Shown: positions 1 to 6,916, counted from the stretch's first letter. The stretch is DNA of 9,382 bases from DUOD01 sp050945235 (GCA_050945235.1 JBMNSO010000071.1:1-9382); one strand, 5' to 3'. The notes: a model not told the origin generated them from the letters alone. Translations and numbers: made by a program.

Positions 1-1
1 A

Positions 2-718
2 AAATGGGCTAACATTAAACATAAAAAGGAAAGAACCGATGCCCAAAAGGGTAAAATATTCACCAAACTAGGCAGGGAATTGGCCATCGCTGTCAGGGAG
101 GGGGGAAGTGACCCCTCAACGAACTCGAAACTCAGGGACGCTATAGCCAAGGCAAAGTCCTTTAACATGCCTAATGATACCATATCAAGAAGCATTAAAA
201 AAGCCTCCGGCGAACTGGGCAATGTGAACTATGAAGAAATAACCTATGAAGGATATGGCCCCGGCGGTGTCGCCGTAATAGTAGAGGCCGTAACAGATAA
301 TCGGAACAGGACAGCCGGTGAAATGAGATATATATTCGACAGGGCGGGGGGCAGTTTGGGCGCATCCGGGTGCGTTGCGTGGATGTTTGACAGAAAGGGA
401 TTACTGATTACCGAAAAAAACATACCCCTGACTGAAGATGATCTCATGATGGAAGCACTGGAGGCCGGTGCTGAGGATATACAGGTTCTGGACGATGTCT
501 ACGAAATATATACCGACCCTGCCTCCTTTTCCGATGTACGGGAGACCCTGGAGGGCAAAGGTGTGGAATTTGTTTCAGCGGGCATAGAAATGATACCTCA
601 AAATACCGTTTCCCTTGACCAAGATACCGCCAGAAAACTGGAAGCCATGGTAGAAAAGCTTGATGACCATGACGATGTCCAGAATGTGTATCATAACTGG
701 GATATGCCCGAAGAATAG
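2..718 (+). CDS. yebC: YebC/PmpR-family protein, 5' end cut off by window
   Basis: This frame is open from base 2 and begins with KWANIKHKKERTDAQKG, which matches the family N-terminus (usually MSGHSKWANIKHKK) lacking only about five residues, so the true start lies just outside the window; the TTG at 80 is internal. The 238 visible residues cover nearly the whole family length of about 240-250. Recognisable stretches include FTKLGRELAIAVREGG, the RDAIAKAKSFNMPNDTI region, YEGYGPGGVAVIVEAVTDN and a C-terminal acidic domain ending DDVQNVYHNW. Family members are cytoplasmic; they were long annotated as DNA-binding transcriptional regulators (PmpR), and more recent work links YebC-type proteins to helping ribosomes through proline-rich stretches. 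Which role applies here cannot be read from sequence. The gene is followed directly by a strong terminator, so it ends its transcription unit. Confidence 0.95.
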   Translation, partial: KWANIKHKKERTDAQKGKIFTKLGRELAIAVREGGSDPSTNSKLRDAIAKAKSFNMPNDTISRSIKKASGELGNVNYEEITYEGYGPGGVAVIVEAVTDNRNRTAGEMRYIFDRAGGSLGASGCVAWMFDRKGLLITEKNIPLTEDDLMMEALEAGAEDIQVLDDVYEIYTDPASFSDVRETLEGKGVEFVSAGIEMIPQNTVSLDQDTARKLEAMVEKLDDHDDVQNVYHNWDMPEE

Positions 719-740
719 AAGTGGGGTTAAATTAACCTAT

Positions 741-794
741 ACGCCTTGTCCTGCCCATGGGTAAATAACCCATGGGCAGGACAAGGCGTTTTTT
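741..794 (+). terminator. Strong rho-independent terminator after yebC
   Basis: Positions 741-762 and 768-789 form a perfect 22-bp stem around the 5-nt loop AAATA, followed by a run of six T (789-794). It lies 23 nt after the yebC stop. The T tract exists only in the plus direction, so it is best read as the yebC terminator, although the hairpin also lies downstream of the convergent small gene. A smaller inverted repeat, GGTTAA-A-TTAACC, sits at 725-737. Confidence 0.93.
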
Positions 795-827
795 GCATTA
801 ACACAAACCCTCTCAATGTAACCGTCT

Positions 828-1004
828 TTATTTTCGCTTTGTAAAGAGCTGGGTTATTAAACCGATAATGGCAAACAATACATAATACCCGGCTGTGGAA
901 ATCTCTATATCGAATAGTTCATTAACACCACGGATAACAATATTGTCAATGCCAAACCAGGATAATATCCAAGCTATTATCAAACCTCCAATAATACCAC
1001 CCAT
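828..1004 (-). CDS. 58-residue two-helix membrane protein, unrecognised
   Basis: On the minus strand an ATG at 1004 opens a 58-codon frame ending in TAA at 828. A good ribosome binding site (GGAGG, 7 nt before the ATG) and a sigma-A-like promoter further upstream support it. The protein starts MGGIIGGLIIAWILSWFG, a hydrophobic helix (about residues 3-18) with GxxxG spacing at G2/G3/G6/G7, then a polar stretch holding VIRGVNELFDIEIS (about 23-37), then a second hydrophobic helix (about 40-53), and ends in the basic tail TKRK. The basic tail suggests a hairpin with both ends in the cytoplasm. I do not recognise the family and propose no function. The plus-strand frame at 895-1110 is its shadow: it lacks a ribosome binding site and is less protein-like. 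The gene is convergent with yebC and divergent from bofC. Confidence 0.75.
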   Translation of the reverse strand: MGGIIGGLIIAWILSWFGIDNIVIRGVNELFDIEISTAGYYVLFAIIGLITQLFTKRK

Positions 1005-1042
1005 ATTTATGCCTCCAAATCTATCTTTTTGCTTCTATATTT

Positions 1043-1071
1043 ATTTTACTTTAAAAGCTCCCATTAAACAA
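1043..1071 (-). promoter_or_regulatory. Candidate sigma-A promoter for the small membrane protein gene
   Basis: Reading the minus strand, TTGTTT (1071-1066), a 17-nt spacer and TAAAAT (1048-1043) form a plausible -35/-10 pair, placing a start near 1036, about 32 nt before the ATG at 1004. The -10 matches consensus at five of six bases; the -35 matches only TTG and the region is AT-rich, so support is moderate. Confidence 0.4.
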
Positions 1072-1115
1072 TTGGACATCGGGCTTATTATTGAACCCAT
1101 AGTTTCATAATTTTT

Positions 1116-1145
1116 GTATAAACCTATAAAAATTTGGAAATAATA
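1116..1145 (+). promoter_or_regulatory. Candidate forespore (sigma-F/sigma-G) promoter of bofC
   Basis: GTATA (1116-1120) is followed after 15 nt by GGAAATAATA (1136-1145), which fits the B. subtilis sigma-F pattern (GYATA, then about 15-16 nt, then GGNNANANTR). The same bases read as sigma-G give GTATA, 18 nt and AATAATA, six of seven bases of CATAATA. The predicted start, near 1152, leaves about 10 nt before the GGAGGG of bofC. B. subtilis bofC is known to be transcribed in the forespore, mainly by sigma-G. AT-rich sequence makes chance matches possible. Confidence 0.45.
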
Positions 1146-1176
1146 TTATCTCAAAGTATGGTGGAGGGATAATATT

Positions 1177-1812
1177 ATGTTTTCCAAAAACAGGAGAAAG
1201 TCAAGGGGTATACTGATATTCATTTTGGTCGGCATACTTCTTCTGGGAAGTGGGTATATATACGGATACTACTTTACCAATAGGAGTGTACTTAAGGACG
1301 GTCAGCTGCCGGAATCAAATGAAATTCCGTCGGAAAAACAATTAAACACCGATTATCCATCGGATAATGAAATGGAAGGCGATGGTGTATATGAAACAGA
1401 CTTGGACCAGAGAATCACCAGGGATACCAAAATCAAATTTCTCCATGCATACAGGAAATGCGGCCATGACGTTGTCGAAGAATCCATTGTTGAAGAAGGC
1501 CTTATTGGGATGAATTCACAGGAGTTGGAGGAATATTTTGATAATTGGGATGTAATATATTTTTCCCAACAAGAGGTTTTATTGATGCAGTACTTCGATG
1601 GATATTGTCCCAAGCACTATATAATTATGAATAATAACGGATATATAGGTATCTATAAGAATGAGTTGGGTGGGGAACAACCTGGGTTGTTCAAAGAAAC
1701 ATCAATCCCGATAACCGTACTACCGGAGGACTTTAAACGGCAAATACAGGACGGTCTGGTGGTGGATGACGAATACCATCTGGACTTACTTTTGGAGGAC
1801 ATAGGCAGTTAA
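1177..1812 (+). CDS. bofC: BofC-like sporulation-associated membrane-anchored protein
   Basis: The 211-residue product has a basic N-terminus (KNRRKSR), one hydrophobic segment at about residues 11-31 (an anchor or uncleaved signal), an acidic low-complexity linker (about 40-78), and a C-terminal domain of the BofC C-terminal type. That domain shows TRDTKIKFLHAYRKCGHDVVEE, DGYCPKHYIIMNNNGYIGIY, IPITVLPEDFKRQIQDGLVV and a final LLLEDIGS; Cys95 and Cys143 are candidates for a conserved pair. In B. subtilis, BofC acts outside the membrane in the intermembrane space of the sporangium, holding back SpoIVB-triggered pro-sigma-K processing. Clostridial relatives share the domain but their role is less clear. 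The start follows GGAGGG (1163-1168) at good spacing. Position between yebC and the ruv genes matches the Bacillus order. Assignment rests on motif recall and context; a strict BofC function is inferred. Confidence 0.78.
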   Translation: MFSKNRRKSRGILIFILVGILLLGSGYIYGYYFTNRSVLKDGQLPESNEIPSEKQLNTDYPSDNEMEGDGVYETDLDQRITRDTKIKFLHAYRKCGHDVVEESIVEEGLIGMNSQELEEYFDNWDVIYFSQQEVLLMQYFDGYCPKHYIIMNNNGYIGIYKNELGGEQPGLFKETSIPITVLPEDFKRQIQDGLVVDDEYHLDLLLEDIGS

Positions 1813-1830
1813 ACCTGCCTTTTTTATTTT
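1803..1830 (+). terminator. Rho-independent terminator of bofC
   Basis: AGGCAG (1803-1808) pairs with CTGCCT (1815-1820) around a 6-nt loop, followed by a T-rich tail (1820-1830, T-run broken by one A). The left arm and loop include the last codons and the TAA stop of bofC, so the terminator is built into the gene end and separates bofC from proBA. Confidence 0.8.
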
Positions 1831-1870
1831 GGCCGTTAAATTATTTTCTATTTTATCTTAACAGATGTCT

Positions 1871-1899
1871 GATTTAATATATATTTGATTTAATATATA
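1871..1899. repeat. 13-bp direct repeat overlapping the proB -35
   Basis: GATTTAATATATA occurs at 1871-1883 and again at 1887-1899, 16 bp apart. The second copy covers most of the proposed -35 hexamer of proB and the following spacer. It could be a regulator site or only a slip duplication in AT-rich DNA. Each copy with the preceding T matches the Arg-box core at about 9 of 14 positions, too weak to call. Confidence 0.5.
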
Positions 1900-1913
1900 A
1901 TAAAGTTTAAAAT
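1885..1913 (+). promoter_or_regulatory. Candidate sigma-A promoter of proBA
   Basis: TTGATT (1885-1890), a 17-nt spacer and TAAAAT (1908-1913) predict a start near 1920, giving a leader of about 65 nt before the proB ATG. No T-box, riboswitch or attenuator-like hairpin is evident in that leader. Confidence 0.55.
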
Positions 1914-1985
1914 GTTGTATATAAGGTTATATATAAACCCTTGGCAAGAAACCAAAGGAACAATAATCATGTGGGGAGAGTCGAA

Positions 1986-2810
1986 ATGGATAGTAAGAGG
2001 AACAGTTTGAAACAGTGTACCAGAATAGTTGTAAAGGTTGGAACATCCACTATAACATATCCAAACGGAAAGTTAAATCTTCTAAGAATAGAGCAGCTGG
2101 TGAGGGTATTGGCTGATCTTATTAACCAGGAAAAGGAAATCGTTTTAGTGACCTCAGGAGCCATAGGCGTTGGTGCATCAAAACTTGGCTTGACATATAA
2201 ACCCGTCACCATTCAGGAAAAACAGGCAATGGCCGCCATCGGTCAAGGCATACTAATGCAGGTTTATGAAAAAATCTTCAGCGAATACGGCAAGATAGCC
2301 GCTCAGATATTGCTCACAAAGGATGTCATAACCCAAGCCGATCGAAAAAACAATGCTAAAAATACCTTTGAAACACTGCTTAAATATGGAGTAATTCCAG
2401 TAGTCAATGAAAACGACACCGTAGCAACAGAAGAAATAGAATTTGGGGACAATGATACCCTGTCGGCAGTGGTGGCAGCTATTATTGACGCCGATTTGCT
2501 TATAATTCTTTCCGATATTGACGGACTGTATACCAAGGATCCCCATAAGTATGCCAATGCAAAACTCATTTCAAAGGTAGATAAAATCGATGATGACATG
2601 CTTAAGGATTGTGAAGGAACGGGAAGCGACTTTGGAACGGGTGGAATGAAGACAAAGATAATGGCCGCAAGGCTGTGTTATGATGCTTCGATAAATATGG
2701 TTATAATAAACGGAGACAAGCCAAGGAATATATATAAGGTGTTGAAGGGAGAGGAAATAGGCACCCTGTTTCCTGGAAAGAGCAAAAGGGAGGGAGTAGT
2801 AAATGAATAA
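1986..2810 (+). CDS. proB: Glutamate 5-kinase, short form without PUA domain
   Basis: ProB phosphorylates L-glutamate with ATP to gamma-glutamyl phosphate, the first committed step of proline synthesis, in the cytoplasm. The 274 residues form one amino acid kinase domain: VVKVGTSTIT (about 15-24) and VTSGAIGVGASKLG (55-68) for phosphate binding, PVVNENDTVATEEIEFGDND (138-157) for glutamate binding, LLIILSDIDGLYTKDP (171-186) and GTGSDFGTGGMKTKI (211-225) for ATP. Family members of about 260-275 residues lack the C-terminal PUA domain of the 367-residue E. coli form, so this length is normal for the short type. The ATG at 1986 is chosen because GGGGAG ends 7 nt before it; an in-frame TTG at 1941 would add a poorly conserved extension. 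It overlaps proA by 8 nt. Confidence 0.96.
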   Translation: MDSKRNSLKQCTRIVVKVGTSTITYPNGKLNLLRIEQLVRVLADLINQEKEIVLVTSGAIGVGASKLGLTYKPVTIQEKQAMAAIGQGILMQVYEKIFSEYGKIAAQILLTKDVITQADRKNNAKNTFETLLKYGVIPVVNENDTVATEEIEFGDNDTLSAVVAAIIDADLLIILSDIDGLYTKDPHKYANAKLISKVDKIDDDMLKDCEGTGSDFGTGGMKTKIMAARLCYDASINMVIINGDKPRNIYKVLKGEEIGTLFPGKSKREGVVNE

Positions 2811-4050
2811 TGAACTTTTAACGTTGGCCGCATCATGTAAAAAGGCATCGGCAGAGCTGAGAAATATTACAACAGATATTAAGAACAAAGCCTTGGAAGC
2901 CATGGCCCAAAGTCTGGAGGAAAATACAGGCTATATAATACAGCAGAACGCCATAGATATGGAAAACGCAAAGACAAAGGGCATAACCGGCGCCTTGCTG
3001 GACAGGCTCAAACTCGATGAAAAGCGGATCAGGGATATGGCCGTCGGTCTACGCCAGGTAAGGGATCTGCCCGATCCCATAGGCGAGGTTCTGTCCATGT
3101 GGAAAAGACCCAACGGACTGCAGATAGGCAAAAAACGGGTCCCTTTGGGTGTAGTGGGAATAATCTACGAAGCCAGGCCAAATGTAACGGTAGACGCAAT
3201 AGGCCTTTGTTTGAAAACAGGAAATGCAGTGATCCTTAGGGGAGGTTCCGAGGCAATTAATTCAAACAAGGCCATTGTAGAGGTTTTGGCGGCAAAAGCA
3301 TACGAAGAGAGGATACCCCAAGGCAGTATTCAACTGATACAGGATACTTCAAGGGAAATAGCCACCCAGATGATGAAACTTAACGGTTATATTGACGTAC
3401 TAATCCCCCGGGGAGGTGCGGGGCTAATCAAATCTGTGGTGGAAAATGCCACCGTCCCGGTTATTGAAACCGGTGTTGGAAACTGCCATGTATATGTGGA
3501 CGGAGATTGTAATATTGATATGGCTTTAGAGGTCGTAACCAATGCTAAGGTAAACCGGCCTGGGGTGTGTAATGCTGCTGAAACCCTGTTGGTGGATAAG
3601 GCAATAGCTGCTAAGTTCCTACCCCTTATAGCCGACCAGTTAAGGAACAATGGCGTTGAACTTAGGGGCTGCAATGAAACTGCGGCCATAATACCCGATA
3701 TCATCCCGGCAACGGAGGATGACTGGTCCACCGAATACCTGGATCTTATTATGGCTGTTAAGGTGGTTGATGGAATACAGGCCGCCATTAACCATATAAA
3801 CCAATACGGTACCGGTCATTCCGAAGCCATAATAACCGATAACTACAGTCATTCCCAGCAATTCCTGGAAAAGGTCGATGCAGCGGCTGTTTACGTAAAT
3901 GCTTCCACCCGTTTTACCGATGGTTTTGAGTTCGGATTCGGGGCGGAGATAGGCATCAGCACACAAAAACTTCATGCCAGGGGTCCCATGGGACTTAACG
4001 AATTAACCACCACCAAGTATATTATCCTTGGAAACGGTCAGACCAGATAG
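2803..4050 (+). CDS. proA: Gamma-glutamyl phosphate reductase
   Basis: ProA reduces gamma-glutamyl phosphate with NADPH to glutamate-5-semialdehyde, which cyclises to pyrroline-5-carboxylate; it is thought to work with ProB to pass on the unstable intermediate. The 415 residues match the family length and the aldehyde-dehydrogenase-like fold. Visible marks are GVVGIIYEARPNVTVDA (about 116-132), ILRGGSEAINSNKA (144-157), LIPRGGAGLI (200-209), and NRPGVCNAAETLLV with the likely catalytic Cys256, then TRFTDGFEFGFGAEIGIST near the C-terminus. The ATG overlaps the end of proB (8 nt shared) and follows AGGGAG in the proB 3' end, which points to translational coupling and balanced production. No proC gene is present in the window. 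Confidence 0.97.
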   Translation: MNNELLTLAASCKKASAELRNITTDIKNKALEAMAQSLEENTGYIIQQNAIDMENAKTKGITGALLDRLKLDEKRIRDMAVGLRQVRDLPDPIGEVLSMWKRPNGLQIGKKRVPLGVVGIIYEARPNVTVDAIGLCLKTGNAVILRGGSEAINSNKAIVEVLAAKAYEERIPQGSIQLIQDTSREIATQMMKLNGYIDVLIPRGGAGLIKSVVENATVPVIETGVGNCHVYVDGDCNIDMALEVVTNAKVNRPGVCNAAETLLVDKAIAAKFLPLIADQLRNNGVELRGCNETAAIIPDIIPATEDDWSTEYLDLIMAVKVVDGIQAAINHINQYGTGHSEAIITDNYSHSQQFLEKVDAAAVYVNASTRFTDGFEFGFGAEIGISTQKLHARGPMGLNELTTTKYIILGNGQTR

Positions 4051-4232
4051 GGAAAACATATTACTTATGGGAATATTATTCGGGAAAGTATCACCCTTGA
4101 GGAGGTTATTCGAAAACAAACCTAGTTTGAGGGAATTAATAGGAAACATACCTTGCTTAAGAGAATATTACTTGGGGACATATCTAGCCTGATGGAATTA
4201 ATCGGGGACATACCTAGCATATGGGAATACTT
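4051..4232. repeat. Six degenerate 30-bp tandem repeats after proA
   Basis: Immediately after the proA stop, units begin at 4051, 4081, 4111, 4141, 4173 and 4203. All are 30 bp except the fourth, which is 32 bp. The conserved pattern is roughly GGRRACATACCTAGYHTGAG followed by GGAATTAAT or a variant. The later units (4173, 4203) are closest to each other and share GGGGACATAYCTAGC. The unit length is a multiple of three and the series reads as a 10-residue peptide repeat. Units are diverged, so this is an old array. It fills most of the convergent gap between proA and argH. Confidence 0.75.
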
Positions 4233-4272
4233 CCAGCTTGAGAGAGGTGTGTCCCCGTTCCTTGTTCCCTGA
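4067..4272 (+). pseudogene. Possible broken small gene encoding decapeptide repeats
   Basis: Frame from the ATG at 4067 to the TGA at 4190-4192 gives 41 residues containing GKVSPLRRLF, ENKPSLRELI and GNIPCLREYY. After a frame change at the 32-bp unit, the next frame continues GDISSLMELI, GDIPSIWEYF, then QLERGVSPFLVP and a TGA at 4270-4272. The repeat consensus is near GNIPSLREYF. Some differences between units are synonymous (TTG AGG versus TTA AGA for Leu-Arg), which hints at past coding. Against it: no convincing ribosome binding site (AGGG lies 14 nt before the ATG) and a frameshift. It may simply be non-coding repeat DNA whose unit is divisible by three. Confidence 0.3.
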
Positions 4273-4286
4273 AAAAGGTATGTCCC
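4203..4286. repeat. REP-like inverted repeats with alternative pairing
   Basis: CGGGGACATACCT (4203-4215) can pair with AGGTGTGTCCCCG (4245-4257) over 13 bp with one G-T wobble, enclosing a nested GGAA/TTCC stem (4224-4234). The same left arm also pairs perfectly over 11 bp with AGGTATGTCCC (4276-4286). No T-run follows either hairpin, so a classical terminator is not supported, though the structure may still limit readthrough between the convergent proA and argH. The look resembles dispersed palindromic elements in clostridial genomes; that is inference. Nothing else is seen between 4287 and the argH stop. Confidence 0.6.
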
Positions 4287-4323
4287 ATTCTTATTCTTCC
4301 CAGTTCTTTGTTGGAAATATCCT

Positions 4324-5700
4324 TTAGATACTATGTAAAAATTCCTCGCCCTTTTTAATGGCCAAGGCTACAGCCTGGGGGCTGGGACCGCCTTCTATTT
4401 TACGTTGGTATACACAGGTTTTAATGTCTATATGGTCATATATATCCTTTTCAAAGACCGGTGAAAGGGATTCATATTCATCCAATGACAATTGTCCAAG
4501 GTCCTTGTTATTCCTGATACAGTACAAAACCAGCCGTCCGATTATTTCATGGGCCTGCCTGAAGGGAACGCCCTTTTTTACCAGATAATCAGCTGCGTCT
4601 GTAGCATTTAGAAAGCCCTTCAAGCATGCCGATCTCATATTTTTCTTTTTGAATTTTGTCGTTTTAACCATACTTGTAAAAACTTCAAGAGACTTTTTAA
4701 CGGTATCGACGGCATCGAAGACCGGTTCCTTGTCTTCCTGCATATCCTTGTTATATGCAAGGGGCAGGGATTTCATAACAGTCAACAATGAAATTAAGTC
4801 ACCATATACCCTGCCGGTTTTGCCCCGGATAAGCTCTGCAACATCGGGGTTCTTCTTTTGGGGCATTATGCTGCTGCCCGTGCTGAAACCGTCGTCCAGT
4901 TCAATAAAATCGAATTCCTTTGACGCCCAAAGGACTATTTCTTCACAAAACCTGCTAAGATGCATCATCAGTATGGAACAACAGCTTAAAAACTCAAGGG
5001 CAAAGTCCCGGTCGCTCACCCCGTCCAGGCTATTCTCGGTAATACCGGAAAAACCCAGCATATCCGCAACATAATCCCTATCCAAAGGATATGTTGTACC
5101 AGCCAGCGCACCGGAACCCAAGGGCATAATATCCGTTCTTTTCCGGCAATCCCGCAGCCTTTGCCAATCCCGTTTAAACATATGAAAATACGCCATAAGG
5201 TGGTGGGCCAGTGTAATGGGCTGGGCCGGCTGCATATGGGTATAACCCGGCATTATGGTATCCTGGTGCTCCTTAGCCATGTCAAGCAATACCCGCTGCA
5301 ATGCAATTATTAAAGAAGAAATCTCGTCTATTTCATCCTTCAGGTACATTCTTAAATCCAAAGCTACTTGATCATTTCTACTCCTGCCGGTATGAAGCTT
5401 TTTACCGATATCTCCAATCCGTTCTATCAACAGGGATTCTATATTCATGTGAATGTCTTCGGCTTCCTTTGAAAACTCTATCTTTCCCTCGTCTATATCC
5501 TGTAAAATGGCCTCAAGTCCCTTTACAATTGCATCTCCTTCCTCACCGGATATGATGCCGCGGGCAGCCAGCATCTTGGCATGGGCAATACTGCCCTTTA
5601 TATCCTGCCTGTACAGGCGGGCATCAAAGGCAATGGATGAATGAAAATCATCCACCCTTTCATCCGTTCTCTTTTCAAATCTACCACCCCAGAGTTTCAT
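4324..5700 (-). CDS. argH: Argininosuccinate lyase
   Basis: ArgH splits argininosuccinate into arginine and fumarate, the last step of arginine synthesis; the active enzyme is a cytoplasmic homotetramer of the fumarase/aspartase superfamily. The 458 residues match the usual length. It opens with the family hallmark MKLWGGRFEK, and shows HTGRSRNDQVALDLRMYL (about 103-120), PGYTHMQPAQPITLAHH (151-167, with the likely catalytic His155) and the superfamily signature GSSIMPQKKNP (275-285), whose serines include the catalytic one. The ATG lies one nucleotide after the argG stop, so the two genes are almost certainly co-transcribed and translationally coupled. No separate promoter or clear T-tailed terminator was seen; it ends facing proA. 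Confidence 0.97.
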   Translation of the reverse strand: MKLWGGRFEKRTDERVDDFHSSIAFDARLYRQDIKGSIAHAKMLAARGIISGEEGDAIVKGLEAILQDIDEGKIEFSKEAEDIHMNIESLLIERIGDIGKKLHTGRSRNDQVALDLRMYLKDEIDEISSLIIALQRVLLDMAKEHQDTIMPGYTHMQPAQPITLAHHLMAYFHMFKRDWQRLRDCRKRTDIMPLGSGALAGTTYPLDRDYVADMLGFSGITENSLDGVSDRDFALEFLSCCSILMMHLSRFCEEIVLWASKEFDFIELDDGFSTGSSIMPQKKNPDVAELIRGKTGRVYGDLISLLTVMKSLPLAYNKDMQEDKEPVFDAVDTVKKSLEVFTSMVKTTKFKKKNMRSACLKGFLNATDAADYLVKKGVPFRQAHEIIGRLVLYCIRNNKDLGQLSLDEYESLSPVFEKDIYDHIDIKTCVYQRKIEGGPSPQAVALAIKKGEEFLHSI

Positions 5701-5701
5701 G

Positions 5702-6916
5702 CTACTTATCCTTTCTCTTTTCCTCCATTAATGCCCTTACCTTAAGGGGCAATCCAAATAGATTGATAAAACCTTCAGCATCCCTTTGGTCATAAACCTC
5801 ATCCTGGCCAAAGGTTGCAAATTCTTCACTGTATAGGGAATAGGGCGATTTAATCCCGGCTGCGGTACAATTACCCTTATACAGCTTCATCCTGACCGTA
5901 CCGGTTACCGTCTGCTGGGTACTGTCCACAAAGGCCGCCAGGGCCTCCCTCAAGGACGTATACCAGTTACCGTCATACACCAGTTCCGCATACTTTACGG
6001 CCACCTGTTCTTTATAGTGCATGGTCTGCCTGTCTATGGTGATGGACTCCAGGGCCTTGTGGGCTTCATACAGTATCGTTCCGCCGGGGGTTTCATATAC
6101 ACCCCTGGATTTCATACCCACCAGCCTGTTTTCCACCATATCCACTATCCCTATACCGTTTTTAGCTCCCAGTTCATTCAGCCTTGTCAATAACTCAACC
6201 GAGCCCATCCTTTGACCGTCCAGTGCTACGGGTATGCCTTTTTCAAAATCGATTTCAATATATGAAGGCACATCCGGGGCCTTTTCCGGAGGAGTGGTAA
6301 TCAGGTAAACATTGTCCTTGGGCTCATTCCACGGGTCCTCCAGATCTCCGCCTTCATGGCTGAGATGCCATATATTTCTATCCATACTATAGGGATGGGC
6401 CTTTGTTACGGGAACGGGTATATTTCTGGCCACGGCGTAATCAATGGCATCATCCCTAGACCTTATATCCCATATCCGCCAGGGGGCAATTATTTTAATA
6501 TGGGGATCCAACGCCTTGATGGTCAATTCAAACCGTACCTGGTCGTTACCTTTACCCGTTGCGCCATGGGCAATTGCAACAGCACCTTCTCTGTGGGCAA
6601 TCTCCACAAGCCGCTTTGCTATAACCGGTCGTGCAAAGGAGGTGCCCAGCAAATATTTTCCTTCATATACAGCACCGGCTTTGAGGGTGGGATATATAAA
6701 ATCCTCAATAAATTCCTGGGTTAAATCCTCAATATATAGTTTGCTTGCACCGGATTTTATGGCTTTTTCCTTTAACGGTGCCAATTCCTCACCCTGGCCT
6801 ACATCAGCGGCCATGGCAATAACCTCATAATCAAAGTTTTCCTTTAACCATGGGATTATAATTGATGTATCCAAGCCACCTGAATACGCTAATATTACCT
6901 TTTCTTTTTCTACCAT
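5702..6916 (-). CDS. argG: Argininosuccinate synthase
   Basis: ArgG joins citrulline and aspartate, using ATP (released as AMP and pyrophosphate), to make argininosuccinate. The 404 residues are family length. The N-terminal ATP-pyrophosphatase loop AYSGGLDTS is at about residues 10-18; GTSFARPVIAKRLVEIA (91-107) and AIAHGATGKGNDQVRFE (114-130) form the nucleotide and substrate sites; YSMDRNIWHLSHEGGDLEDP and YETPGGTILYEAHKALES follow in the synthetase part. The ATG has a strong GGAGG 7 nt upstream. It is the first gene of the argGH pair and is transcribed divergently from ruvC. Two Arg-box-like operators over its promoter point to ArgR/AhrC repression by arginine. Carbamoyltransferase and earlier arginine genes are not in the window. 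Confidence 0.97.
   Translation of the reverse strand: MVEKEKVILAYSGGLDTSIIIPWLKENFDYEVIAMAADVGQGEELAPLKEKAIKSGASKLYIEDLTQEFIEDFIYPTLKAGAVYEGKYLLGTSFARPVIAKRLVEIAHREGAVAIAHGATGKGNDQVRFELTIKALDPHIKIIAPWRIWDIRSRDDAIDYAVARNIPVPVTKAHPYSMDRNIWHLSHEGGDLEDPWNEPKDNVYLITTPPEKAPDVPSYIEIDFEKGIPVALDGQRMGSVELLTRLNELGAKNGIGIVDMVENRLVGMKSRGVYETPGGTILYEAHKALESITIDRQTMHYKEQVAVKYAELVYDGNWYTSLREALAAFVDSTQQTVTGTVRMKLYKGNCTAAGIKSPYSLYSEEFATFGQDEVYDQRDAEGFINLFGLPLKVRALMEEKRKDK

Noticed and set aside
80..718. TTG at 80 as the start of the YebC gene
   Set aside because: The frame stays open to the window edge with clear family residues upstream (KWANIKHKKERTDAQKG), so the start is outside the window.
895..1110. Plus-strand 71-codon frame
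   Set aside because: It lies antisense to the 58-residue membrane protein gene, has no ribosome binding site, and its composition is that of a shadow frame.
1941..1985. Upstream TTG extension of proB
   Set aside because: The ATG at 1986 has a good GGGGAG site; the extension is not family-like.
1914..1985. T-box or riboswitch in the proB leader
   Set aside because: The leader is only about 65 nt, with no specifier-loop, T-box sequence or terminator/antiterminator pair.
4051..4232. CRISPR array
   Set aside because: Units abut each other without spacers, are only 30 bp in total and diverge throughout; no cas genes are nearby.
4287..4323. Possible terminator hairpin for argH (TTCC...GGAA near 4298-4317)
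   Set aside because: Only a short stem with a mismatch and no T-run in the minus direction.
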